From an uncultured Bacteroidales bacterium (GTDB taxonomy: Bacteria > Bacteroidota > Bacteroidia > Bacteroidales > F082), in the NCBI GenBank assembly GCA_900318465.1, contig ONKQ01000014.1, forward strand, positions 62,001 through 126,000: 64,000 bases of DNA, written 5' to 3'. Numbering within the stretch: position 1 is the stretch's first letter; each line of letters opens with the position of its first letter. The position numbers were made by a program, and so were the translations under genes. Shown here piece by piece: positions 47,924 to 58,294 of this stretch. Below the pieces are notes generated by a model that did no database searches, was not told the DNA's origin, and saw only the letters and a program-made list of their open reading frames with translations.

Positions 47924-49495
47924 ATGAAAAGAGTTTTAATGACATTGATTGCGGCTCTCGCAATCTGCGGATTCGGTTTCGCTCAAGAAACCCATTGGCC
48001 AGAGTTCAACCTCTACGATTTTCCGAACAATTTGCCTGTCGTAGGCTTCGTTCAAATCGACGGCGAATACGTTACTACTGACAACTATGCTGACATGGAA
48101 GTCGCTGCCTTCGTCAACGGCGAGTGCAGAGGCCACATGTTCATGAACGATTACACGGAAGACGGAGACCCGTATCCCATCTTTGAAATGTCCGTCTATT
48201 ACGACAATTCTAACGAACCGCTCACCTTCCAATTGTACAACCACGCCACTGGAGTCCTTTACGAAGACTGCGTTGCCAACATGGACATCGTCACTGGAGA
48301 AGAACATGTCGAGCTTTATTTCGACTATGACGAAGCTGTGGTTTTGAGCTTCACTGGCAGTACTACTGGTTTCGAGAAGAGAATCGTTGGCTACGGGGAC
48401 GGTAATGCCAACTGGTATCTCATCTCCTCGCCAGTCGGTCAAGTCAATCCTTCCAATGTGGAGAACATGCTCACTAAAGGTGGCGTGGATAAAACGTACG
48501 ACCTCTACTACTTCAACCCTGCAGCTACTCCTGGAGAGGAATGGGTCAACCGTAAGGGCGAAAACAATGAAATTGTCGACTTCGACCTCATGCCTGGCCA
48601 AGGCTACCTCTATGCCAATCTGAATACTGATACCCTCAGATTCACTGGCGCATACGAAGGCGACGGCACTGTGACCTTGACAAAGGCCGGTGAAGAATAC
48701 TTCCAAGCATGGAACCTAGTGGGCAACCCCTTCGGCGTTCCTGCCTACATCGACCGTTCGTTCTACAGAATGAATGAAGAAGGCTCGGCAATTTTGCCTG
48801 ACACCTATTCTGATGCCATTGGATTGATGGAAGGTGTCTTCGTCATTGCCAGTGAAGACGGAGAACAGATGACCTTCAGCACCGAGGCACCTGGCGAAAA
48901 AGCAAACCTTGCCATCAACGTCAGCCAAGGCCGCAGCGTGGCCGACCGTGCCATCATCACCTTCGGTGAAAGCAGCGCACTGCCCAAGTTCCAGCTCAAC
49001 CAGAACAGCACCAAGGTGTACATCCCGCAAGAAGGCAAAGACTACGCAGTGGTCAGCGCCGGCGAAATCGGCGAGATGCCCGTCAACTTCAAGGCTGAGA
49101 GCAACGGCACCTACAACATGAACTTCACCAGTGAAGCCGTCAACTTCAGCTACCTGCACCTCATCGACAACATGACCGGCAACGACGTCGACCTGCTCGC
49201 CACCCCGAGCTACAGCTTCGACGCCCTCACCACCGACTATGCCAGCCGTTTCCGCTTGGTGTTTGCCACCAGCAACGGCAATGAAGACAACTTCGCCTTC
49301 TTCAACAACGGCAACCTCGTCATCAACAACGACGGCAAGGCCACCTTGCAAGTGGTTGACGTGGCTGGTCGTATCCTGAACAGCGAGAGCATCAACGGCA
49401 GCGCTACCATCAAGTTGAATGTTGCCGCCGGTGTCTACATGATCCGCCTCATCAATGGCGACAATGTCAAAGTCCAAAAGGTGGTTGTGAGATAA
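47924..49495 (+). CDS. T9SS cargo protein with type A sorting domain
   Basis: 523 residues. Signal peptide (MKRVLMTLIAALAICGFGFAQ), a beta domain (VGFVQIDGEYVTTDNYADMEVAAFVNGECRG) of the kind found in Bacteroidales surface proteins, a central region with WNLVGNPFG, and a C-terminal type A sorting domain from about residue 450 (ATLQVVDVAGRIL, then AAGVYMIRLINGDNVKVQKVVVR). Such proteins cross the outer membrane via the type IX system and are anchored. It starts 37 bases after the giant adhesin gene, so the two are co-transcribed and probably work together. Confidence 0.88.
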   Translation: MKRVLMTLIAALAICGFGFAQETHWPEFNLYDFPNNLPVVGFVQIDGEYVTTDNYADMEVAAFVNGECRGHMFMNDYTEDGDPYPIFEMSVYYDNSNEPLTFQLYNHATGVLYEDCVANMDIVTGEEHVELYFDYDEAVVLSFTGSTTGFEKRIVGYGDGNANWYLISSPVGQVNPSNVENMLTKGGVDKTYDLYYFNPAATPGEEWVNRKGENNEIVDFDLMPGQGYLYANLNTDTLRFTGAYEGDGTVTLTKAGEEYFQAWNLVGNPFGVPAYIDRSFYRMNEEGSAILPDTYSDAIGLMEGVFVIASEDGEQMTFSTEAPGEKANLAINVSQGRSVADRAIITFGESSALPKFQLNQNSTKVYIPQEGKDYAVVSAGEIGEMPVNFKAESNGTYNMNFTSEAVNFSYLHLIDNMTGNDVDLLATPSYSFDALTTDYASRFRLVFATSNGNEDNFAFFNNGNLVINNDGKATLQVVDVAGRILNSESINGSATIKLNVAAGVYMIRLINGDNVKVQKVVVR

Positions 49496-49498
49496 ATT

Positions 49499-49576
49499 GA
49501 GCTATTAGCCATTAGCTGTTAGCTATTAGCTCGGCAACCACTAAGCTAACATCTAACGGCTAAAGGCTAACAGCCA
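49499..49576. repeat. TTAGCTATTAGC-type inverted repeat
   Basis: GAGCTATTAGCCATTAGCTG-type words on the left and AGCTAACATCTAACGGCTAA-type words on the right form an imperfect hairpin after the T9SS gene. From memory this short-word repeat recurs in Bacteroidota intergenic regions. It may serve as a terminator-like stem between the T9SS gene and the next small gene. Confidence 0.6.
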
Positions 49577-49630
49577 AACAAAACCACGAACGAAAGTAAA
49601 ATTGAACAACAACAATAAAACTTACTTACA

Positions 49631-49897
49631 ATGAAAAAATTAGCAATAACAATCGCAATCGTCCTCGGATTAGGAATGACCTCTTTCGCTGAACCCACCA
49701 ACGGCGGCTTGTTCCAACGTGGTGAAGTAGTGGAAAACCATGGCGGTACCATCTATGGCTCAAATCGTGACATCGTCCCGATGTTACCCGGCCACGGAGT
49801 AGAAGGCAACCAGCCTGCTCCCCTCGGCAGCGGCATCGCCCTGCTGACAGCCCTCGGCGCAGCTTACCTTGTAGGCAAACGCAAACACGAGGATTAA
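49631..49897 (+). CDS. Small exported protein with C-terminal membrane-sorting segment
   Basis: 88 residues: signal peptide (MKKLAITIAIVLGLGMTSFA), a short soluble part (NGGLFQRGEVVENHGG, PMLPGHGVEGNQ), then PLGSGIALLTALGAAYLVGKRKHED. The last part is a tripartite signal of Pro-Gly motif, one hydrophobic segment and a basic tail, like the PEP-CTERM or PID-CTERM-type sorting sequences. It follows the adhesin and T9SS genes and may be a small surface partner. The family name is inference. Confidence 0.7.
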   Translation: MKKLAITIAIVLGLGMTSFAEPTNGGLFQRGEVVENHGGTIYGSNRDIVPMLPGHGVEGNQPAPLGSGIALLTALGAAYLVGKRKHED

Positions 49898-49930
49898 TCT
49901 GAATGTTTCCTATTCAAATCTTTTTTCAAG

Positions 49931-49961
49931 AAGGCTGGTGGCGCAAGCTGCCAGCCTTTTT
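49931..49961 (+). terminator. Intrinsic terminator before ligA
   Basis: AAGGCTGGTGGC (49931-49942) pairs with GCTGCCAGCCTT (49947-49958), including two G-U pairs, around a GCAA tetraloop, followed by a T-run. It ends the surface-protein transcript. Confidence 0.9.
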
Positions 49962-49963
49962 AA

Positions 49964-52075
<2,112 letters not shown>

Positions 52076-52097
52076 GTTTAAGTATACATCCAGAAAA

Positions 52098-54365
52098 CTA
52101 CTTCTTCAGCAACTTCACCACTGAGGCCAAACCATTCTCGTCTACAATACGCACACAATACACGCCTTCGGGCCAAGAACTCACGTCAACGGTGTCTTTT
52201 GAACCTTGAAACATCAGTTGTCCAAGAGCATCAAACACCCTGATTTCCTTTACTTTGCCTTCAACCACAAAACTGTTGGAGGAAGGATTGGGATAAAGGT
52301 GAATTTCTTCCGAATGCTCTTGAACTGCTGTCACCGCAACATCCACTGTAGCCATCTCTGACTCACAAACTTCTCCGTCGCGCTCGTAACTTACTGTCAC
52401 ACCATAACCACGAGTGCCGATTGGAGGATTCGGATCAATAAACTGATACTGATATGGGTTGTCTATGGTACGAATCAAAACGCCGTCGCGATAGAAATTA
52501 TAGCAGACAAAATCATCTCCAGCCCAATAATAATCCACTGTCACACTATAGTCATCTCCACTCCAGTATACATAATACGCTCTCTCGACATAAGGGGGAT
52601 GACAATCAATACCACAGTCGCTTTCATAATCGGCGATTGCACCCACCTCGGGATAGCCATCGGAGGCCACAATCAGGTGGTCGTTCCAATCGTAAACCTC
52701 GTATGAAACCTCTTCAAGACTACCATGGGAATAGCAAGTGTTGTCGTAGGTCCAAAACAAAGTTGTATGTTGATTACTGGGTACAGGTACGGTTAGTGAC
52801 GTCGAGCCTCCTTCCCAAAGTCCAACACGTTGCGAGACCTTGCCATCCTCATCCAACACGGCTATAGACGACAGGTCCCAACCGTTATTGCCACTATCAG
52901 CAAGTTCAAAACGGAGGTCGCAGGAGCCGCCCACCATCACGGTATCACGCACAACCTTGCTCATTCCTGCCTCATTGACCGCAAACACAGTATAATAATA
53001 CGTACCGTTCTTGTCCAACTCGTCGCGATACCATAATTGCTCCTGGGCGATGTCATGGAAACACCTCACCACTTCTCCGTCGCGCATAATCACCACCGAA
53101 TCCAGTTTTTCAATCGGGTCGCCGCCTCGGGTCAGATATGAAGGCCTAACCCAAAACTCCAAATGGCGATTGATGGCATCGGTGGCATCAATTTCCAATG
53201 TCACAGCTTGAGGTGCATCGAAATACTCCTCCACAGGATGCAAATTGAAGATGGCACCGTGGTTCCATGGGAAGGAATAATACGTCAGGTAGAAACCATC
53301 GATGGCATAATAGCCGTTATCGAAACCCGCCCAGCCCCAGTTGAGGTGGAACAGGTTGTTATTGTCGTATCCGTCAAGCAGATAGGCATGTTTCCCATCG
53401 GGGCCCGACGAATCGTAATACAACGGCATCCCAGAATCAAGATTGGAGCGGAGCATATTCGCCCACTGGTTCTGATATGACGATTGACCGCAATACTGCC
53501 AATCGGGGCTGTACCAAAAATACTCCTGCATGGCCGGCCCCACATCGTCGGAATAGGCACCGCTGGCATTGGGGCCATACCTCATATCGATGCTCACGCC
53601 TGCATGAAACTCCAGCAGAGCGACAGCATCCACCTCGAACTGCGGAGAAGCAAAGTCAAGGAAGTCAGGCATCAAATCGAAACGGTAGGTGGCATCCTCA
53701 AAATTAGCCTCCAACCAGCCATAGTTTCCGTTTTGGTTACTGGCATCATAGCCGTGACCGCCCTGCCCATGACGCGGCCATTCCCAATAGCGCATGATCT
53801 GGCTCATCGCATTGGCCACGCAGCCCGATTTGCAATGACCGCTGTAAACCGAGTTGGGGTCTTCAGGGGCCATATTGTTGTAGAGGTCGGTTTGGTTCCA
53901 GACGGAACGCACCAATGGTGCCACCTCACGTGTGATGCGAGCATCGAAAAGGCTGCCTGTTTCGGCGAGGCGCATCCAATCGGTTACGGCTTCTTCTGTT
54001 CTAACATCGTCGTTCTCAACCATCTGCACAAAGCCAGCCTTGTAGTTGTCGAAAAAGGTCATCAAACCATCGGGCAGCCGTGAGGTAAAGTTGCTCTCGG
54101 TCGAATAGCCCAAGATGGGGCGCATACGGTCGTCGGCAGAGACGATGACGAAACCCTTCGGATACACCGAGAAGACATAGAAACAGGCTAACCCGTTGTC
54201 AGCAACGGCAGTATAAGCCAGCTCAGCTTCAACCGACTTCACCGCAGTGTTGGCATTCATAAACTTGACACCCAACGCTTTGGCCGTTTCCACATCAACG
54301 GGCTTGGCTTGCAGCCATCCAGTGAAAGCTATGGCTGTAAGGAAAAAAATGATGAGCTTTTTCAT
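52098..54365 (-). CDS. C10 family cysteine protease with T9SS sorting domain (paralogue A)
   Basis: 755 residues. Signal peptide (MKKLIIFFLTAIAFTGWLQA), a Spi-like propeptide (residues about 21-150, PVDVETAKALGVKFM and KGFVIVSADDRMRPILGYS), the C10 streptopain-like catalytic domain with Cys182 in SGCVANAMSQIMRYW and His326 in GKHAYLLDGYD, then FN3-like and other beta domains, and a C-terminal type A T9SS sorting domain (HLYPNPSSNSFVVEG... ending in VKLLKK). The protease is probably secreted by the type IX system and attached to or released from the surface. It lies 12 bases after paralogue B, so the two are tandem duplicates. Confidence 0.93.
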   Translation of the reverse strand: MKKLIIFFLTAIAFTGWLQAKPVDVETAKALGVKFMNANTAVKSVEAELAYTAVADNGLACFYVFSVYPKGFVIVSADDRMRPILGYSTESNFTSRLPDGLMTFFDNYKAGFVQMVENDDVRTEEAVTDWMRLAETGSLFDARITREVAPLVRSVWNQTDLYNNMAPEDPNSVYSGHCKSGCVANAMSQIMRYWEWPRHGQGGHGYDASNQNGNYGWLEANFEDATYRFDLMPDFLDFASPQFEVDAVALLEFHAGVSIDMRYGPNASGAYSDDVGPAMQEYFWYSPDWQYCGQSSYQNQWANMLRSNLDSGMPLYYDSSGPDGKHAYLLDGYDNNNLFHLNWGWAGFDNGYYAIDGFYLTYYSFPWNHGAIFNLHPVEEYFDAPQAVTLEIDATDAINRHLEFWVRPSYLTRGGDPIEKLDSVVIMRDGEVVRCFHDIAQEQLWYRDELDKNGTYYYTVFAVNEAGMSKVVRDTVMVGGSCDLRFELADSGNNGWDLSSIAVLDEDGKVSQRVGLWEGGSTSLTVPVPSNQHTTLFWTYDNTCYSHGSLEEVSYEVYDWNDHLIVASDGYPEVGAIADYESDCGIDCHPPYVERAYYVYWSGDDYSVTVDYYWAGDDFVCYNFYRDGVLIRTIDNPYQYQFIDPNPPIGTRGYGVTVSYERDGEVCESEMATVDVAVTAVQEHSEEIHLYPNPSSNSFVVEGKVKEIRVFDALGQLMFQGSKDTVDVSSWPEGVYCVRIVDENGLASVVKLLKK

Positions 54366-54377
54366 GCCTTGGAGCTT

Positions 54378-56342
54378 TTACTGCTTCATGACTTTCTCAA
54401 AACAGACTTGGCCATCGGTGCTTTCAATACGGACGAAATACACACCCGTCTCCAATGCCGACAAGTCGACAATCTGTTCCTTCGAAGTCATCACCTGTTG
54501 ACCTAAGGCGTTATAGACTTCAACCTGAGCCACTTCCACACCCTCAATCACGATTTGAGAACGAGTGGGATTGGGATAAACCGAAACGGTTTCCTGCTCA
54601 TTTTCAGTCACATCGTCGGAGCAGTCGACATACACGCTGCACAACTCCCCTATCATGACGAAAGGCTCGGAGGAATAAAGATGACGTCCGTCCCAGTCAT
54701 AAATCTCGAATGAAGTCTCATGCGAACTACCATAGCCATAGGCCCAATGTACCGTAACCTCATCAAACATCGGCACATCCACCTTGACCGTAGCATCGTA
54801 GCCTTCGGTCAGGCCAAGTCTTGTAATGGCGTTGCCACGTGAGTCGACGACGGAAAGCGATGGATAAGTCCAGCCATCGCCCACCGAGTCATGCAGATGG
54901 AAATTGAGCGTGCAAGTCGGGCCGTTCATGACGGTATCTTTCGCCACACGCCCTTGATATTCACTCGAAAAGGCAAAAATGCTGTAGTGGCTGATTCCAG
55001 GCGCATCGTTGTCATCAAAGCTGAATTGAATACCAGCCGGGACGTTATATTCCGTGTGAACCACCTCGTTGTTGCGCATAAAGACGATACTATCCGTCAT
55101 TTCAATATCCCACTCGCCCATGTTCATCGAAGGAGAAGTCAAAGTGATTCGGTTAGTGCCTTCGGCCACCGGCACCACCTGCACATCGGTCAGACCCTCA
55201 GGGCAGAAACAATATGGATAATAGTCGGGAGTGATACCGAAAATGGCGGCATGGCCTTCAGGGAATGAATAATTTGAGAGATAGAACGCATTGACCGCAT
55301 AATAGCCATTGTCAAAACCTTGCCAGCCCCAGTTGAAATGGAACATGTCGTTCATGTCGTAGCCATCGCAAACAAAGGCATGTCCACCATCGTTGCCCGA
55401 AGCACTGTAATAGAGCGGCATGTTTTCATCAAGGTTCTCTCGAAGCATTTCGTTCCATTCGGAGTCGACATACCCATCACGATAATGGATGACCATCGAA
55501 GGGTCATAAAGGAAAAACTGCGACAAGGCATCAGGCACACGATGTGTGAAGGCACCACTTCCATCAGGGCTATAACCCATCTCAACACTGACGCCAGCAT
55601 GGTATTGCAACTGTGCCACCGCATCGATTTCCTCATCGGTTGAAGTCCAATCCAAGAAATCAGGCATCAACTCATAACGGTAATGGGCATCCTCAAACGA
55701 AGCGCCAATCTGTCCGTAAGGCCAAAGCTCGTAGATGTAAGCGCCTCTGCCAGTATGGGGCCATTGCCAGTAGTACATGATTTGCGACATGGCCGTAGCC
55801 ACACAACCAGCATAAACATGGCCATCAGGACCTTCCTCGTCCACAGGACAACGGCGGTTGTAAAGTGCCGACTGGTTCCATGTGCAAGTAAGCAATTGCG
55901 GCAGTTCGCGGGTGATTCTCTCATTGTTGATTCTGCCCGTTGCGGCAAGGCGTTCCCAATCTCTGACAGCCTCATCTGGACGCGGGTCGCCACTGGCAAA
56001 AAGGTCGGTGAAACCTGCGCGATAATTGCGGAAGAAGCTCTCCAATCCTTCAGGGATTTCATCGCTAAATGCGCTTTCTGTGGAGTAGCCCAATACGGGT
56101 TTGGCACGGTCGTCAGCGCTGACGATGACAAAGCCCTTGGGTTGCATCCTGAAGACATAGAAACACGCCTGCCCGTCATCCGTGAAAGCGGTATAGGCCA
56201 AGTCAGCCTGAGCAGACTTGACAGCAGTGCTCGTATTCATAAACTTGATGCCCAACGACTTGGCCGTCTCGACATCCACGGGGTTGGCTTGCAAGCCCAC
56301 AAAAGCAAGCGCAAGCAACATGGTAATGAAAGTTTTTTTCAT
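54378..56342 (-). CDS. C10 family cysteine protease with T9SS sorting domain (paralogue B)
   Basis: 654 residues from the ATG at 56342, which gives a proper signal peptide (MKKTFITMLLALAFVGLQA); an upstream ATG at 56528 adds unrelated sequence overlapping the next gene. Propeptide (PVDVETAKSLGIKFMNTSTA), catalytic Cys180 in YAGCVATAMSQIMYYW and His321 in GGHAFVCDGYD, beta domains, and a C-terminal T9SS type A domain (SVYPNPTRSQIVIEG... ending VCFEKVMKQ). Strong similarity to paralogue A across the propeptide and catalytic domain, weaker in the C-terminal half, suggests duplication followed by divergence of the binding region. Confidence 0.93.
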   Translation of the reverse strand: MKKTFITMLLALAFVGLQANPVDVETAKSLGIKFMNTSTAVKSAQADLAYTAFTDDGQACFYVFRMQPKGFVIVSADDRAKPVLGYSTESAFSDEIPEGLESFFRNYRAGFTDLFASGDPRPDEAVRDWERLAATGRINNERITRELPQLLTCTWNQSALYNRRCPVDEEGPDGHVYAGCVATAMSQIMYYWQWPHTGRGAYIYELWPYGQIGASFEDAHYRYELMPDFLDWTSTDEEIDAVAQLQYHAGVSVEMGYSPDGSGAFTHRVPDALSQFFLYDPSMVIHYRDGYVDSEWNEMLRENLDENMPLYYSASGNDGGHAFVCDGYDMNDMFHFNWGWQGFDNGYYAVNAFYLSNYSFPEGHAAIFGITPDYYPYCFCPEGLTDVQVVPVAEGTNRITLTSPSMNMGEWDIEMTDSIVFMRNNEVVHTEYNVPAGIQFSFDDNDAPGISHYSIFAFSSEYQGRVAKDTVMNGPTCTLNFHLHDSVGDGWTYPSLSVVDSRGNAITRLGLTEGYDATVKVDVPMFDEVTVHWAYGYGSSHETSFEIYDWDGRHLYSSEPFVMIGELCSVYVDCSDDVTENEQETVSVYPNPTRSQIVIEGVEVAQVEVYNALGQQVMTSKEQIVDLSALETGVYFVRIESTDGQVCFEKVMKQ

Positions 56343-56361
56343 GGTATTATGAATTAAATGA

Positions 56362-56730
56362 TTATACTTCAGCGTTTTGCACCAAAACGAAATGCTCCGA
56401 ATCGTTTTCCTTGGGCACATAGCCTTGGTCGTAAACGAAACGGTAAACGGCACCCGCCTTGGTAGTGTAGACATGCGTAAAATACTTGAAATCAAAGCCT
56501 TTGTCAACCATCTGCTGACGGCTGACAAAACTCTTTCCCTTCGTATTCAGTTCTTCCAAAATCGTGTGGTTGCGAGCCAAGATGCCATTGATTTTCCGCA
56601 CCACATTGATTTGCTTGTGGGTCTTTTCGTAGTTATAGCTGTTGCGGCACGAGTCGCAGCAGAATTTCTTGTCTATGCGACCATAAATCGGCTCACCGCA
56701 GTATAGGCATTTTCTTTTTTGTTCTTCCAT
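56362..56730 (-). CDS. Zinc-ribbon protein of unknown function
   Basis: 122 residues. The N-terminal zinc ribbon has C8-x2-C11 and C24/C25 with C28 (KCLYCGEPI, KKFCCDSCRNSYN). The remainder is helical then beta (FDFKYFTHVYTTKAGAVYRFVYDQGYVPKEN). I recognise this as a Bacteroidota-conserved small protein without known function; a nucleic-acid-binding role is plausible from the ribbon. It ends 19 bases upstream of the C10 protease start, so it may head that transcript. Confidence 0.72.
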   Translation of the reverse strand: MEEQKRKCLYCGEPIYGRIDKKFCCDSCRNSYNYEKTHKQINVVRKINGILARNHTILEELNTKGKSFVSRQQMVDKGFDFKYFTHVYTTKAGAVYRFVYDQGYVPKENDSEHFVLVQNAEV

Positions 56731-56756
56731 ACTCTTATTTGTTTATGTTCTGGTTA

Positions 56757-56823
56757 CCACCGCACTGCGCTCCGCTTGTACGGTGTTAATAGCACTTCGT
56801 GCGTCTGACCTCTTCGAGGTCTT
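56757..56823. repeat. Cluster of small palindromes
   Basis: Three hairpins in 65 bases: CACCG/CGGTG (56758-56762 and 56781-56785), GCAC-TTC-GTGC (about 56792-56802) and GACCTC-TTC-GAGGTC (56807-56821). They lie in the gap between the zinc-ribbon and DUF4159 genes. I recall the same words as repeat families in Bacteroidales. No gene is seen here. Confidence 0.6.
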
Positions 56824-56856
56824 ATGTCCCTCTGTCCCGTGTCCCATAGTCTCGTG

Positions 56857-57504
56857 TCATTTAGTGAATACATAGCGCAAAATGTTCGCGCCCATTTTCA
56901 GGGCTTTTTCGCGGGTTTCCTGCGAGTCGTGATGCACGCGCTGGTCTTCCCAACCGTCGCCGAGGTCACATTCGTAGGTAAAGATGCACACAATGCGGCC
57001 TTCGTAAATCAAGGCAAAGAGTTGGGGCGGCTTGTTGTCGTGTTCGTGGATTTTCGGCAGGCCATTCGGGAACGAGTAAGGCTTCGTGAAAATCTCATGC
57101 GAATAGGGTAATTCCACAAAATCCAACTCAGGAAACACCTTTTTCATCTGAGGCTCAATGTATTGGCGTATGCCGTAGTTGTCGTCAATGTGGAGGAAAC
57201 CGCCTGCCAGCATGTAGTTTCGGAGGTTTTGTGCCTCAGCTGCATCGAAAACAACATTGCCGTGACCCGTCATATAGACGTAAGGATAGTTGAACAAATC
57301 CGGACTCGACGGTTCCACGGTCGGTACATTCGGGTTGATGTCGGTGCCAATCTCTTGGTTGCAGAAACGCACCAAATTGGGCAGCGAGGTCGGATTGCCG
57401 TACCAGTCGCCGCCGCCGCGATATTTCAGCAAGGCGATGTTGAGTTGCTGAGCAGAGGCAACGAAGGAAAACGACAGCAATATGATTATCAGCAGTTTCT
57501 TCAT
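56857..57504 (-). CDS. DUF4159 domain protein
   Basis: 215 residues: signal peptide (MKKLLIIILLSFSFVASAQ) and a glutamine-amidotransferase-like fold (KYRGGGDWYGNPTSLPNLVRF, PYVYMTGHGNVVFDAAEAQNLRNYMLAGGFLHIDDNYG, then CDLGDGWEDQRVHHDS). DUF4159 proteins occur with MoxR/DUF58 gene clusters, but here it is coupled to rsmE: its start overlaps the rsmE stop by ATGA (57501-57504). The role is unknown. Confidence 0.82.
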   Translation of the reverse strand: MKKLLIIILLSFSFVASAQQLNIALLKYRGGGDWYGNPTSLPNLVRFCNQEIGTDINPNVPTVEPSSPDLFNYPYVYMTGHGNVVFDAAEAQNLRNYMLAGGFLHIDDNYGIRQYIEPQMKKVFPELDFVELPYSHEIFTKPYSFPNGLPKIHEHDNKPPQLFALIYEGRIVCIFTYECDLGDGWEDQRVHHDSQETREKALKMGANILRYVFTK

Positions 57505-58208
57505 TTCATCTGATTAATGAGTTGAATCGTATGGCAAGCCACGAGAGCCGCCGTTTCGGTACGCAAACGTGCCTCACCAAGGCTGCACGGCACGAAGCCG
57601 TTTTCCTTGGCCAAGGCCACTTCCTCTGGACTGAAATCGCCTTCCGGTCCGATGAGCACCAAGGCGTTTTCACCTTTATTATATAGGTCGCAGAGGCAGT
57701 CTTTCACATCATCGTCAATCCACGCGATGAACTTTTGGCCCTCAAATGGTTGCTTCACTAATTTCTCAAAAGGCACCAAATCCTCCACCTTTGGCAGCCT
57801 TGACTTGATGCTCTGCTTCATCGCCGCAACCATCACCTTCTGGAAACGCTCTACATTTGCGGCGCGACGCTCAGAATGGTACGAGGTGAACAATCTCACG
57901 CGGTCGATACCAATTTCCGTGGCCTTTTCCAAAAACCACTCCATCCGCTCGTTGAGTTTGGTCGGCGCGATGGCGATTTCGAGCTTGAAGTTCCAATGGT
58001 CATACCCTTTGCGCTGGTTGCTTAAATTGACTGTGGCTCGTTTGGGCAGGGCCTCCACTAACTCAGCATCAAAGAGAAAGCCTTCACCATTAGTGACGCA
58101 AAAGCGTTCACCCTCGGTCATGCGCAGCACCTTGACGCAGTGCTTCGACTCGTCTTCGGGCAAAGTCGTCAGGCCTTCAGTGGCGTTGGGTATGTAGAAA
58201 ACGTTCAA
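57501..58208 (-). CDS. rsmE: 16S rRNA (uracil1498-N3)-methyltransferase
   Basis: 235 residues. N-terminal PUA-like domain (HCVKVLRMTEGERFCVTNGEG) and SPOUT methyltransferase domain with the knot motifs LIGPEGDFSPEEVALA and LGEARLRTETAALVA. RsmE methylates U1498 of 16S rRNA using S-adenosylmethionine. It is coupled to the DUF4159 gene by ATGA overlap. Confidence 0.95.
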   Translation of the reverse strand: MNVFYIPNATEGLTTLPEDESKHCVKVLRMTEGERFCVTNGEGFLFDAELVEALPKRATVNLSNQRKGYDHWNFKLEIAIAPTKLNERMEWFLEKATEIGIDRVRLFTSYHSERRAANVERFQKVMVAAMKQSIKSRLPKVEDLVPFEKLVKQPFEGQKFIAWIDDDVKDCLCDLYNKGENALVLIGPEGDFSPEEVALAKENGFVPCSLGEARLRTETAALVACHTIQLINQMK

Positions 58209-58209
58209 G

Positions 58210-58294
58210 GATTCAAAGATTTAAGATTTAAAATTTAAGATTTAAAGATTCGGAGGCTTACGCAATTTTGAATATTGAATTTTAAATTTTGAAT
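58210..58294. repeat. AT-rich intergenic spacer repeat (two blocks)
   Basis: ATTTAAGATTTAAAATTTAAG-type words at 58210-58250 and TTGAATTTTAAATTTTGAATT-type words at 58264-58294 fill the gap between argS and rsmE. They form weak hairpins with each other but no clear terminator. Confidence 0.55.

Noticed and set aside
56343..56528. Longer N-terminus for C10 protease paralogue B
   Set aside because: It would overlap the zinc-ribbon gene in another frame and place the signal peptide 62 residues inside the protein.
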